From positions 1 to 64,000 of the forward strand of contig JADJVH010000008.1 of the NCBI GenBank assembly GCA_016716665.1: DNA of 64,000 bases. Reading direction: 5' to 3'. The position numbers and the translations under genes are program-made. The notes beneath the pieces were generated by a model. The model saw only the letters and a list, made by a program, of their open reading frames with translations. It did no database searches and was not told where the DNA came from. Shown here in pieces: positions 30,301 through 37,218 of this stretch. Numbering within the stretch: position 1 is the first letter of the stretch; every line of letters starts with the position of its first letter. The stretch comes from Candidatus Opimibacter iunctus. Its GTDB lineage: Bacteria > Bacteroidota > Bacteroidia > Chitinophagales > Saprospiraceae.

Positions 30301-30346
30301 GGAATCCTTGCTCGGCCCATATAATACTGCACCGGCTCTCGAATAA
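27308..30346 (+). CDS. DUF2723 (GT117-type) polytopic membrane protein
   Basis: About 1012 residues. The N-terminal ~600 residues are a multi-pass membrane domain with the family's conserved GSLWDCGEFVLGAYKLQVVHPPGAPLF, near the first helices, where an acidic pair and HPPG are expected at the active site. The C-terminal part is soluble with TPR-like helices. DUF2723 proteins include human TMEM260, a protein O-mannosyltransferase, so a glycosyl transfer role at the membrane is likely here; the acceptor is unknown. The ATG at 27308 (MNQEKRL) is preferred to the GTG at 27287 because the first helix then has a normal N-terminus. It is followed at 8 bases by rpiB. Confidence 0.88.
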   Translation: MNQEKRLSLITGWIVFAIAMVVYFFSAERTGSLWDCGEFVLGAYKLQVVHPPGAPLFLIIGRLFAWMADLVSNDPANIAFAVNLMSGACTAIAAAMVAWTTMIFAKLSMVGREEKMNYEQVLVSCGAGLAAGLATAFCTSIWFSAVEGEVYAMSTMFTTLTLWAAAKWYGMEDTPDADKWIVLAIYVAGLSIGVHLLSLLVFPAMGLLYYFKKYKTFNIGGLLLAMLLGAMIIPVVQNLIIVGVPSLWSKMELLMVNGLGMPVQSGIYPTLLILGAASFFGIRWARKNNNGLAERVIVSLVLLVISFSTIGVVVIRANANPPINMNAPSDAMRLIPYLNREQYGERPLLRGPHFAANPIDTEKEDRYGLVGDHYEVVDYKLSYIYRDEDKILFPRISHSDGSRPALYKRWMGDENGEPTMAFNMEFLFRYQINWMYWRYFMWNFVGRENGEQGTEPWNPKSGHWASGVKFMDSARLFNMDKMPASMRDNQARNSYYFLPLIFGIFGLVYQFGKRKRDFTALLMLFLFTGLGIIFYSNQPPNEPRERDYVLVGSFLTFCIWIGLGVPALYEMLKSKLPTLGSATPYLVSALVLSAPAIMAFQNFDDHSRMHITAARDYASNFLESLDPNAIMFTYGDNDTYPLWYAQEVEGVRRDVRIVNLSLIAVDWYIEGLRRKINDSAPIKLSIPTESYRGNKRNQLFFLPGKSSENEMPLDQALTFIAKDNPQTIQGTTLETYLPSNNLYIPIDPARALSTGLATMADTGKIVTKIPISIDKQYITKDQLAVLDVIMSNIYDRAVYFSVTCQESKLMNLGDYTQMEGLGLRIIPVKTPSQKEFYIYGSGRVNAEKLHDRVVNKWKWGNFDKQRLYVDNSYGASVQAQKMIIWRAAEQMIAEGKNQEAVDITDAYFKGFPNMNFPYDARTMPHINIYVRAGAFDKAKEHIRILAKESAEYMAFFDSLDEDDLKSGFSLDYRLTTNAISEILKVSKTVNDEAFAKEMESLLGPYNTAPALE

Positions 30347-30353
30347 ATCACTC

Positions 30354-30806
30354 ATGGAAAAATCAGATCAAAGAAAAACAATAGCGATTGGTTCCGACCA
30401 TGCTGGGTATGCCTACAAGTCCTCTATCATACATTGGCTGGCCCGCAATGGGTATGATGTCATAGATGCCGGGCCAGATAGCGAAGCGTCTACAGACTAC
30501 CCTGATCATGTGCATCCGGTAGCCAATGCGGTGGAGCGTGGAGAAGCCTATCTTGGGATCATCATCTGTGGGTCTGGCAATGGCGCTGCGATGACGGCCA
30601 ACAAACACCAGGGCATCAGGGCAGCGTTGTGCTGGAATACCGAGTTGGCTTCCCTGGCCAGGCAACACAATGATGCCAATATCCTCTCGATACCGGCAAG
30701 GTTTGTACCAGAAGCAGTAGCTATGGCTATGGTACAAACTTTTCTGGAAACTCCCTTTGAAGGGGGAAGGCATCAGAAGAGGGTGGATAAGATTCGCTGT
30801 GCATAG
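30354..30806 (+). CDS. rpiB: Ribose-5-phosphate isomerase B
   Basis: 150 residues, the normal length for RpiB/LacA-type isomerases, which interconvert ribose-5-phosphate and ribulose-5-phosphate in the pentose phosphate pathway. It has GSDHAGY at the N-terminus, DYPDHVHPVANAV, and the active-site loop IICGSGNGAAMTANKHQGIRAALC with the catalytic Cys. The ATG at 30354 begins the family N-terminus; an in-frame extension overlaps the preceding gene and is rejected. Confidence 0.92.
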   Translation: MEKSDQRKTIAIGSDHAGYAYKSSIIHWLARNGYDVIDAGPDSEASTDYPDHVHPVANAVERGEAYLGIIICGSGNGAAMTANKHQGIRAALCWNTELASLARQHNDANILSIPARFVPEAVAMAMVQTFLETPFEGGRHQKRVDKIRCA

Positions 30807-30838
30807 AGCATAGAGCATAGAGCATAGGGCATAGCATA
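30803..30838. repeat. GAGCATA heptamer array
   Basis: Four to five imperfect GAGCATA units directly follow the rpiB stop. Confidence 0.6.
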
Positions 30839-30966
30839 GAGCTAATAAGGCAATTGGCAGTGGGCATATAGTCGGTGGATTTAGACGTTTAACATAATCT
30901 ACCACCGTGTTTATCTAAATGATCTGTAGCCTTCAGATTATTGCCTCTACTTTGAACAATACTCGC

Positions 30967-31038
30967 GCCTCACGTCTCACACCCACACCTCTCACGTTTT
31001 CACGCCTCTCACGTTTTCACGTTCTCACGTTCTCACGA
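30967..31038. repeat. CTCACG-type short repeats before M28 peptidase gene
   Basis: Imperfect repeats of CTCACGTTTTCACG and related units fill the leader of the peptidase gene and end 7 bases before its ATG. The same word family occurs at 37140-37178, 61815 and (complement) 47576-47625. Confidence 0.6.
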
Positions 31039-31044
31039 AATCTT

Positions 31045-32616
31045 ATGAAAAAAATAATAGGCCTGTTTCTACTCGCTTCAGGCAGCTTAGTTGCTCAAAC
31101 CAATGATGTCAGCGACCAATTGGCGCGGACCATCGAGAGCAAAACAATGAAAGCGCATGTCTATACCTTAGCCTCTAAAGAACTTGAAGGCAGAGAAACA
31201 GGCAAGGAAGGAAACCTTAAAGCCGCAGCCTATATCGCAGGACAATTTGCCGAGGATGGGATTCCGACTATCCCCGGAGATGACAACTACTTTCAGGAAG
31301 TTGGATTCACAACCTTCAAGTGGGAAGACATCCAACTGACCGTTTCGGGTGAAGCTGTCGAACATCTCAAAGGCTATCTCGCCATCCCGCAATATTTTCC
31401 TGTACAGTCGGGCCCGATAGACATTACGTCAATGACTTTCCTTGGCTATGGCATTGATGATCCAGGATACTCAGATTACAAAGGGGTTGATGTGCGTGGA
31501 AAACACCTCCTGGTGTACGGTGGTGAACCAATGGATAAGGATGAGCATTTCCGCTTGACAGGCACTGATACAATGTCTGCATGGTCTTATGATCCGATGT
31601 TGAAAATAGAAGCCGCTAAAAAGGCTGGGGCTGCATCCATCTGGATCATTGAAAATGAGTTTAGGGAAATGGCGATGTATGCCCGGAGGAATCTATTGAG
31701 CGGAGCCATGCTGATGATCAGTCCTGATGCACTCAATGAATATTTACCTCAGGTCTATGTTTCGTCGACACTAGGCCAGCAACTGGCCGGCAGTAAGATC
31801 AATAAAATCATCAAGCTACGCGATCGCATTACTAAAACAGGAAAGCCTGGCCACACTACAGTTCCTGTAGATGTACATCTGAATGCCGTGCATGATATCA
31901 CCTCAACACCCAGTGTAAATGTGCTTGCATACATCGAAGGCACAGATCCTGTCATGAAAAATGAAGTGGTCCTGGTCACCGCCCACTTTGATCACCTCGG
32001 TATGCGAGGCAGTGACATCTACTATGGTGCTGATGACAATGCATCTGGCACGAGTGCAGTACTCGAAATTGCCCAGGCATTTGCTCAAGCCAAGGCAGCA
32101 GGCCAGGGCCCAAAACGCAGTGTCCTGTGTATGCTTGTCACAGGTGAAGAGAAGGGATTGCTTGGCTCGCAGTATTACACAGAGCACCCCATTTTCCCAT
32201 TAGCTAACACAGTAGCCGATGTCAACATCGATATGATCGGTCGCAAGGATGAGCATCATGCCGATAGCAATTACATCTACGTCATCGGCTCCGATAGATT
32301 GAGTACGGAGCTTCATGAGATTAACGAAACAGCCAATAAGACCTATACAAAGTTACAACTCGACTATACCTACAACATGGACAGCGATCCCAACCGGTTT
32401 TACTACCGCTCCGATCACTACAATTTTGCAAAGAATGGAATCCCGGCTATTTTCTATTTCTCAGGTGTACATCCCGATTACCATCGTCCTACAGATACAC
32501 CGGATAAAATCATGTTTGAAAAAGCAGAGACGATCGCGCGGCTTGCTTTTCACACTGCATGGGAGTTGGCTAATCGAAAGGATAGGATTAAGGTGGATGT
32601 AGTTGGCAGAAATTAA
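31045..32616 (+). CDS. Secreted M28-family zinc aminopeptidase
   Basis: About 523 residues. Signal peptide MKKIIGLFLLASGSLVAQ, then an N-terminal region with a protease-associated (PA) insert, then the M28 catalytic domain with zinc ligands in order: TAHFDHLG (His), YGADDNASG (bridging Asp), LVTGEEKGLLGS (catalytic Glu and Glu ligand), VNIDMIGR (Asp) and VHPDYHRPTDT (His). All are present, so it should be active in the periplasm or outside the cell. The ATG at 31045 is chosen because it starts the signal peptide; the upstream in-frame stretch is repeat sequence. Confidence 0.92.
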   Translation: MKKIIGLFLLASGSLVAQTNDVSDQLARTIESKTMKAHVYTLASKELEGRETGKEGNLKAAAYIAGQFAEDGIPTIPGDDNYFQEVGFTTFKWEDIQLTVSGEAVEHLKGYLAIPQYFPVQSGPIDITSMTFLGYGIDDPGYSDYKGVDVRGKHLLVYGGEPMDKDEHFRLTGTDTMSAWSYDPMLKIEAAKKAGAASIWIIENEFREMAMYARRNLLSGAMLMISPDALNEYLPQVYVSSTLGQQLAGSKINKIIKLRDRITKTGKPGHTTVPVDVHLNAVHDITSTPSVNVLAYIEGTDPVMKNEVVLVTAHFDHLGMRGSDIYYGADDNASGTSAVLEIAQAFAQAKAAGQGPKRSVLCMLVTGEEKGLLGSQYYTEHPIFPLANTVADVNIDMIGRKDEHHADSNYIYVIGSDRLSTELHEINETANKTYTKLQLDYTYNMDSDPNRFYYRSDHYNFAKNGIPAIFYFSGVHPDYHRPTDTPDKIMFEKAETIARLAFHTAWELANRKDRIKVDVVGRN

Positions 32617-32657
32617 AAGGCTTAAAAGGCCGAAGGGGCTAAAGAGGCTGAAGGCAA
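32617..32657. repeat. GGCTAAAGA-type spacer repeat
   Basis: Imperfect units of AGGC(T/C)(T/G)AAAG follow the M28 peptidase stop. Related stretches are at 34443-34498 and 44711-44752 and, as complement, at 36219-36303. Confidence 0.55.
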
Positions 32658-32775
32658 AAAGTAATTTACTTTTATTATATAAATAGAAGTTCGACGTAGG
32701 TTGTGCCTGCGTCATGTAAAATCATCAAAATCTGTTGCTAGGTATAATACATCCTCTGTCAGCCTCTGGCTGCAA
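32656..32775 (-). repeat. Family B three-hairpin element, copy B4
   Basis: Read on the minus strand: hairpin 1 CAGCC-aga-GGCTG (32760-32772), a ~45-base linker, hairpin 2 GACGCAGG-cacaa-CCTACGTC (32693-32713), then a self-complementary AAAGTAAATTACTTT (about 32657-32672). The order and the central AGG...CCT match copies B1-B3, but the stems have their own sequences. Confidence 0.6.
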
Positions 32776-32786
32776 GTAACACATCT

Positions 32787-32826
32787 ATAGATCACCGATC
32801 ACTCGATCGCAGATCACTGATCACAT
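32787..32826. repeat. GATCAC-type heptamer array
   Basis: Five imperfect heptamers (GATCACC, GATCACT, GATCGCA, GATCACT, GATCACA) end at the 3' end of nadB. Confidence 0.65.
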
Positions 32827-34431
32827 CAGCGTCTCCTCTCTGTGATCCAACAATCCCGGATAATCCGTCGTATAGTGCAGCCCCCTGCTCTCATGCCGCA
32901 TAGATGCACTTCTTGTCACGAGATAGGCTATCGTAATGAGGTTGCGGAGCTCACATAGTTGTGGAGATAGCGTAGTCGTGTTATATAGATTTTCAGTCTC
33001 ACTGTATAGCAACCATAATCTGTCCAGCGCTCTCTGCAGACGCACATTGGAACGGACGATACCTACATAGCTGCTCATGATATCCTTGAGTTCCTTCCAG
33101 CTCTGTGTGATGAGGACCATCTCCTTTGGATCAGTAGTGCCCATCGCATCCCAGTCTGGAATACCTTCTTTGTAATCATACTGATCAATACATTCGACAA
33201 CATCCATTGCTATGTTGTGCCCATAGACCAATCCTTCGAGCAGCGAATTTGAAGCAAGACGATTGGCGCCATGCAATCCTGATGCGGTGCACTCCCCTGC
33301 GGCATAGAGCCTGTTGATAGAGGTCTTGCCGATCTTGTCAACAAGGATACCTCCGCAGAAATAATGGCAAGCCGGTACAACAGGGATCATCTGTGTGGCT
33401 ACATCAATCCCTTCTTCCTTGCACTTATCATAGATGTTTGGAAAGTGTTTCTTAAATCCTTCCATCTCCAGGTGACGGCAGTCCAGGTAGACATATTCAT
33501 CCCCGCGTATTTTCATCTCGTTGTCAATCGCACGTGCGACAATATCTCTCGGGGCAAGGCTCTTACGCTCATCATATTTGTGCATAAACTCCTGCCCATC
33601 CCTGGTTCGCAATACACCTCCAAATCCACGTACGGCTTCGGAAATAAGAAACGCCTGGCTTTCTACTGCAGGATTGTAAAGCGACGTCGGATGAAACTGC
33701 ACAAACTCCATATTGCTGATGCGCCCCTTGGCACGATACATCATGGCCATTCCATCACCTGTAGCAATGATAGGATTGGTTGTCGCGCGGTAGATCTGGC
33801 CTGCGCCTCCTGTCGCTACGACTGTAATCCGGGCCAGATGAGTCTCTACATCAAGATTGTTCTTGTCAAGCGCGTAGACGCCATAGCATTCGATATCAGG
33901 ATGCACCCTGGTGATATTATAGCCCAGATGGTGCTGAGTCAACAAATCGATAGAAAAGCAATTTTCCCTGATTACAATATTGGGCAGTTGCTTTGCCTTC
34001 TCAGTGATGGTGCGCTGGATCTCCCAGCCGGTGATATCCTTGTAATGCAGGATGCGGTTTTCGCTATGGCCTCCTTCACGCCCCAGATCATACTCGCCTC
34101 CCTTCTCCTTATCAAAGCGGGTGCCCCACTCAATCAGCTCACGCACACGTATCGGGCCTTCCTCAACCACCATCTTGACGACCTCTTCGTTGCACAGCCC
34201 ATCGCCGGCATCCAGGGTGTCAGCTATGTGCTTCTCTTCGGTATCAATTTTCTCATTCCACACAGCGGCCACGCCGCCCTGGGCATATCGGGTGTTGCTC
34301 TCATCAGCCACTGCTTTGGTCAGCACGGTGATCTTGAGATCAGGCCTGGCCTCAGCTATCTTGATCGCGCATGTCAGTCCTGCTATCCCTGAACCCAGGA
34401 TCAGGACGTCTGTTTTTTTTGCTTCACCCAT
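32821..34431 (-). CDS. nadB: L-aspartate oxidase
   Basis: This 536-residue flavoprotein makes iminoaspartate, the first step of NAD synthesis from aspartate. FAD binding is at VLILGSGIAGLTCAIKIAE (residues ~9-27); further family motifs are SNTRYAQGGVAAVW, LGREGGHSENRILHYKDITGWEIQR, MEFVQFHPTSLYNP and ASGLHGANRLASNSLLEGLVYG. It is full length and intact. Downstream partners nadA and nadC are not in the window. The ATG at 34431 lies only 4 bases after a perfect TATCTTTG box. Confidence 0.95.
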   Translation of the reverse strand: MGEAKKTDVLILGSGIAGLTCAIKIAEARPDLKITVLTKAVADESNTRYAQGGVAAVWNEKIDTEEKHIADTLDAGDGLCNEEVVKMVVEEGPIRVRELIEWGTRFDKEKGGEYDLGREGGHSENRILHYKDITGWEIQRTITEKAKQLPNIVIRENCFSIDLLTQHHLGYNITRVHPDIECYGVYALDKNNLDVETHLARITVVATGGAGQIYRATTNPIIATGDGMAMMYRAKGRISNMEFVQFHPTSLYNPAVESQAFLISEAVRGFGGVLRTRDGQEFMHKYDERKSLAPRDIVARAIDNEMKIRGDEYVYLDCRHLEMEGFKKHFPNIYDKCKEEGIDVATQMIPVVPACHYFCGGILVDKIGKTSINRLYAAGECTASGLHGANRLASNSLLEGLVYGHNIAMDVVECIDQYDYKEGIPDWDAMGTTDPKEMVLITQSWKELKDIMSSYVGIVRSNVRLQRALDRLWLLYSETENLYNTTTLSPQLCELRNLITIAYLVTRSASMRHESRGLHYTTDYPGLLDHREETLM

Positions 34432-34435
34432 GGTT

Positions 34436-34443
34436 CAAAGATA
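34436..34443 (-). promoter_or_regulatory. Candidate -7 element TATCTTTG of nadB
   Basis: On the minus strand TATCTTTGAACC runs into the nadB ATG. The same string with A for C precedes the GGGP synthase gene at 40191. A transcript from here would have almost no leader. No TTG is seen 19-21 bases upstream. Confidence 0.45.
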
Positions 34444-34498
34444 AGGCAGAAAGGCTGAAGAGGCCTAAGGGGCTAAAGAGGCTAAAGAGGCCCAAAGG
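34443..34498. repeat. GGCTAAAGA-type spacer repeat
   Basis: Imperfect 9-10 base units (GGCTGAAGA, GGCCTAAGG, GGCTAAAGA) lie upstream of nadB. The remainder of the 379-base gap holds a short GGGAATA repeat (about 34513-34535) and family A copy A1. Confidence 0.55.
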
Positions 34499-34594
34499 GA
34501 ATGGGCAGGGAGCAGGGAATAGGGAATAGGGAATAGGGGACAACGAAGGCAAAAGGAAGTCAGCTAAACACTTCGTTGCTATGAAAATAAAAAA

Positions 34595-34803
34595 ATCATC
34601 TCGAATAGGCACGAACTGTGACCCAAAACTGTCTGAGCCGCACGAAAGGCCTATTTTTGGCCATGAAGCCAAAAATAGGTACGAGTGAAAACGTGCCAGG
34701 CGAGAAAGCAAACCAGGAGGCCAGACTATTGAACAAAGCTTAAAGCGAGTTTTTTGGGTCACTAGACTTTTTGGTTACTTTTTTAGCAATGAAAAAAGTA
34801 ACA
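34595..34803 (+). repeat. Family A structured element, copy A1
   Basis: This ~209-base element ends 7 bases before the glycosyltransferase ATG. Anchors shared with copy A2 (47773-48003): ATCATCTCGAATAGGCAC at the 5' end, GCGAGAAAGC in the middle, TAAAGCGAG and ACTAG near the 3' end. Stems: GTGACCCAAAA (34618-34628) with TTTTGGGTCAC (34752-34762); CCTATTTTTGGC (34650-34661) with GCCAAAAATAGG (34668-34679); GTTACTTTTTT (34774-34784) with AAAAAAGTAAC (34792-34802), loop AGCAATG. In A2 the first stem has another sequence but is still fully paired. Confidence 0.75.
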
Positions 34804-34810
34804 TGAATTT

Positions 34811-35938
34811 ATGCGAATCGCATTAAATGCAAGGCACATGCTCACCGACCGCCTCGAAGGCGTAGGCATCGTCACGGACGAAGTCATGGGCCGCATCGCC
34901 AGATCACATCCTGAGGATCAGTTGGATTACTATTTCGACCGGAAATATGATCAGCGATTTGTGCATGGTCCAAATGTGCATCCGCATACGGTTCATCCTG
35001 TCACCAGACTCCCGATCCTGATCCGCTACTGGCTCGATCACCCGGTGCGCAAGGATGTTGTTAAACAAAAAGCAAATGTCTTCTTCAGCCCAGATGGATT
35101 TATCCCCCTCGGCATGAGCATCCCCAAAGTATCGATGGTACATGATGTCGCTTATCTCCGTTATCCGGAACATTTGCAACCACGTATCAGGGCTTTTTAT
35201 AAAAAATGGATGCCACGGTATCTGGCATATACGGATCATATCATCACCGTATCCGAATTTTCGAAAAGTGAGATCATCGCAGGATATAATATCCCTGCTG
35301 ATAAAATATCGGTGGTGTACAATGGGATCACCGATGCATACAAGCCGGTGAGTGAAGAACAAAAGAGCACTACTAGAGAGCGGTATACCAGTGGCCGTCC
35401 ATACTTTGTTTATCTCGGTGCCATCCATCCCCGCAAGAATATCCTGACACTAGTCAGGGCATTTGAACAATTCAAATCATCGCACCCTTCAGATCACCAG
35501 CTCGTCCTCGCAGGCCGTGCATCATGGCATACGGAGGAAGTATTTAAGTCGATCGCTGATAGCAAGTGGAAAGACGCCATTCATCTGCCTGGCTATATAG
35601 CTACTGCAGATGCCACTGCGCTGGTGGCAAGTGCTGAGGCAATGATCTATCCGAGTCTTTACGAAGGATTTGGCTTGCCACTTGTAGAGGCGATGGCTTG
35701 CGGTGTCCCTGTGATCTGCAGCAACGTATCATCTCTCCCTGAAGTGGCAGGCAATGCCGCCCTTCTCTTTGAACCACATGATGTTGGTCAGCTGGCACAG
35801 CATATGTCGAGCATGGCAAAGGATGATTCGATTCGCCATCAGTTGGCCGCTTTGGGAAATGAGCGCAGCCAGTATTTCTCCTGGGACAAGGCCGCTACAC
35901 AGGTATATGAAATACTGGGGAGGTTTGCGAAAAGGTGA
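34811..35938 (+). CDS. GT4-family glycosyltransferase
   Basis: This 375-residue GT-B enzyme is of family 4 (GT1 superfamily). The N-terminal acceptor domain reads to about residue 180 (HDVAYLRYPEHLQPRIRAFYK, HIITVSEFSKSEII); the C-terminal donor domain has VYLGAIHPRKNI and the signature E-x7-E loop in SLYEGFGLPLVEAMACGVPVI. It probably adds a sugar to a surface polysaccharide or glycolipid in the cytoplasm. It starts directly after family A element A1, which may form its 5' leader. Confidence 0.9.
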   Translation: MRIALNARHMLTDRLEGVGIVTDEVMGRIARSHPEDQLDYYFDRKYDQRFVHGPNVHPHTVHPVTRLPILIRYWLDHPVRKDVVKQKANVFFSPDGFIPLGMSIPKVSMVHDVAYLRYPEHLQPRIRAFYKKWMPRYLAYTDHIITVSEFSKSEIIAGYNIPADKISVVYNGITDAYKPVSEEQKSTTRERYTSGRPYFVYLGAIHPRKNILTLVRAFEQFKSSHPSDHQLVLAGRASWHTEEVFKSIADSKWKDAIHLPGYIATADATALVASAEAMIYPSLYEGFGLPLVEAMACGVPVICSNVSSLPEVAGNAALLFEPHDVGQLAQHMSSMAKDDSIRHQLAALGNERSQYFSWDKAATQVYEILGRFAKR

Positions 35939-36000
35939 GCATAGGTTTCACTCAGGCACCACCGTCTGCCCCAACCCTATCCGGATGATCCACTGCACTA

Positions 36001-36035
36001 GGATCCCGCCTTTGCTAAAGCAATGCGACGGGAGA
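36001..36035 (+). repeat. Family D hairpin element, copy D2
   Basis: GATCCCGCC, TTTGCTaaAGCAA inner stem, then GCGACGGGAGA. It lacks the TCGAAGCG leader of D1 and D3. Confidence 0.6.
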
Positions 36036-36052
36036 GCACAGTGGTGCATTTT

Positions 36053-36104
36053 TTTACCCCCGGTTGCTGAGCGGAGTCGAAGTATTAGGGGGCCAGGGGG
36101 TAAA
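36053..36104. repeat. Inverted repeat C3 enclosing the GAGCGGAGTCGAA core
   Basis: TTTACCCCC (36053-36061) and GGGGGTAAA (36096-36104) enclose GGTTGCTGAGCGGAGTCGAA. The same core sits in the hairpin loops of C1 and C2. It lies between the two D hairpins. Confidence 0.6.
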
Positions 36105-36114
36105 TGTTTCGCAC

Positions 36115-36163
36115 TTCGAAGCGTAGCGCAGATCCCGCCATTGCTTTAGCAACGCGGCGGGAG
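36115..36163 (+). repeat. Family D hairpin element, copy D3
   Basis: TTCGAAGCGTAGCGCAGA leader, TCCCGCC (36133-36139), inner TTGCTttAGCAA, GGCGGGA (36156-36162). The outer stem is perfect over 7 bp. Confidence 0.65.
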
Positions 36164-36218
36164 ATTACACAGCGTGCACGGAGAAAGATGTTGAGCTCGA
36201 GCTATCTCGGCAGCTTCC

Positions 36219-36303
36219 TCCGTTCTGCCCTTCTGCCCTTCTGCCCTTTCAGCCTCTTCTGCCTCTTCCGCCCCTTCCGCCTCTTGAGCCTCTTAAGCTC
36301 TTA
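36219..36303. repeat. GCCTCTT-type spacer repeat
   Basis: Imperfect pyrimidine-rich units (CTGCCCTT, GCCTCTTC, CGCCTCTTG) form the complement of the GGCTAAAGA-type repeats seen at 32617, 34443 and 44711. Confidence 0.6.
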
Positions 36304-36537
36304 AGCCTTTTCTTACCAACCTCTCACATGAAAAGATTTTATATTCTATTTTCTCACATACCTACCCTTCAAACCCCTGAATTCAAGATCCCCCTGCTCG
36401 TCCAATTGATAAATTCTACATATTAAATAAATCATCATCTGAACACAAGATTAATCCAAACCAATCAACCTATCAACCCATAAACCTATAAACTCCTGAA
36501 AATCTTACCATTCCCTCATAGCCCCACAAGCCCAATC

Positions 36538-36566
36538 ACAGATCGCAGAGCACAGATCACAGATCC
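36538..36566. repeat. GATCACA heptamer patch
   Basis: Four imperfect heptamers (AATCACA, GATCGCA, GAGCACA, GATCACA). Confidence 0.55.
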
Positions 36567-36751
36567 ATACGGGCACCATTTCAGATTTTAGATTGTTATA
36601 ATGTGTACTTTAGCCTCAACCCACGTAACGGATTATTTTCTAACATTCTTTTCCACATTTACAGTGGCAGTTGTCCACATTGGTCTGAAAGGGAAAGGAA
36701 ATGCAATTAGGTTATCCGTGCCTGTGGTTTTAGTTTTGTACCCCTTCTACG

Positions 36752-36833
36752 TGATCGGTGATCGGTGATCGGTGATCGGTGATCGGTGATCGGTGATCGG
36801 TGATCGGTGATCGGTGATCGGTGATCGGTGATC
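36752..36833. repeat. TGATCGG heptamer array, ~11.7 copies
   Basis: A perfect tandem array of TGATCGG spans 82 bases. It is related to the GATCACC/GATCACA heptamers elsewhere (each unit contains GGTGATC). Flanking AGCTACC repeats follow at once. Confidence 0.9.
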
Positions 36834-36870
36834 AGCTACCAGCTACCAGGTACCAGCTACCAGCTACCAG
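36834..36870. repeat. AGCTACC heptamer array
   Basis: Five near-perfect AGCTACC units (one reads AGGTACC), directly after the TGATCGG array and with the same 7-base period. Confidence 0.75.
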
Positions 36871-36938
36871 AAGAGTGTGAGAGTGGGCATGTAGAAGACA
36901 GAATTACGATTGACGAATAACGGAAACACTCACAATGC

Positions 36939-37075
36939 ACAACTCACAACTCACAACTCACATCTCACAACTCACATCTCACAACTCACAACTCACAACT
37001 CACAACTCACAACTCACAACTCACAACTCACAACTCACAACTCACAACTCACAACTCACAACTCACAACTCACAA
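36939..37075. repeat. CACAACT heptamer array, ~19.5 copies
   Basis: A tandem array of ACAACTC with two CATCTC variants near its left end. Because 7 bases times 3 gives 21 bases without stops, it opens false frames; it is not a gene. Confidence 0.9.
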
Positions 37076-37218
37076 AATCAACCCCCCGACCCCCTTCAAA
37101 TGGGGAGGCATGATTTAACTTACTCATAATTCAACACTCACAACTGACAATTCACACTCACTTCTCACCTCTCACGACACCACTTTTCATTTTTCTTTTT
37201 TCATTTTTCATTTAAAAA

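Larger units (their letters stand above)
35939..37218. other. 1.28-kb non-coding region packed with repeats
   Basis: There is no credible gene between the glycosyltransferase and dnaB. From left to right: hairpin D2, C-type inverted repeat C3, hairpin D3, CTGCC/GCCTCTT repeats (36219-36303), a GATCAC heptamer patch (36538-36566), 11-12 copies of TGATCGG, AGCTACC repeats, about 19 copies of CACAACT, a CCCCCC...GGGG stretch (37084-37108) and an A/T-rich run before dnaB. The origin of replication is a possible reason for such a region next to dnaB, but I see no DnaA-box cluster. Confidence 0.7.

Noticed and set aside
33364..34392. 342-codon plus-strand open frame
   Set aside because: It lies wholly antisense to intact nadB, has no domain or signal I recognise, and nadB codon structure explains its openness.
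36752..37075. CRISPR array
   Set aside because: Units are 7 bases with no spacers, and no cas genes are present.
36910..37113. Thr/His/Gln/Leu repeat 'proteins' in two plus-strand frames
   Set aside because: They are produced by the CACAACT heptamer array, which has no stop codon in any frame; not a coding gene.
35939..37218. Replication origin next to dnaB
   Set aside because: The region is repeat-rich but I see no cluster of DnaA boxes, and dnaB is not a usual origin neighbour in this phylum.
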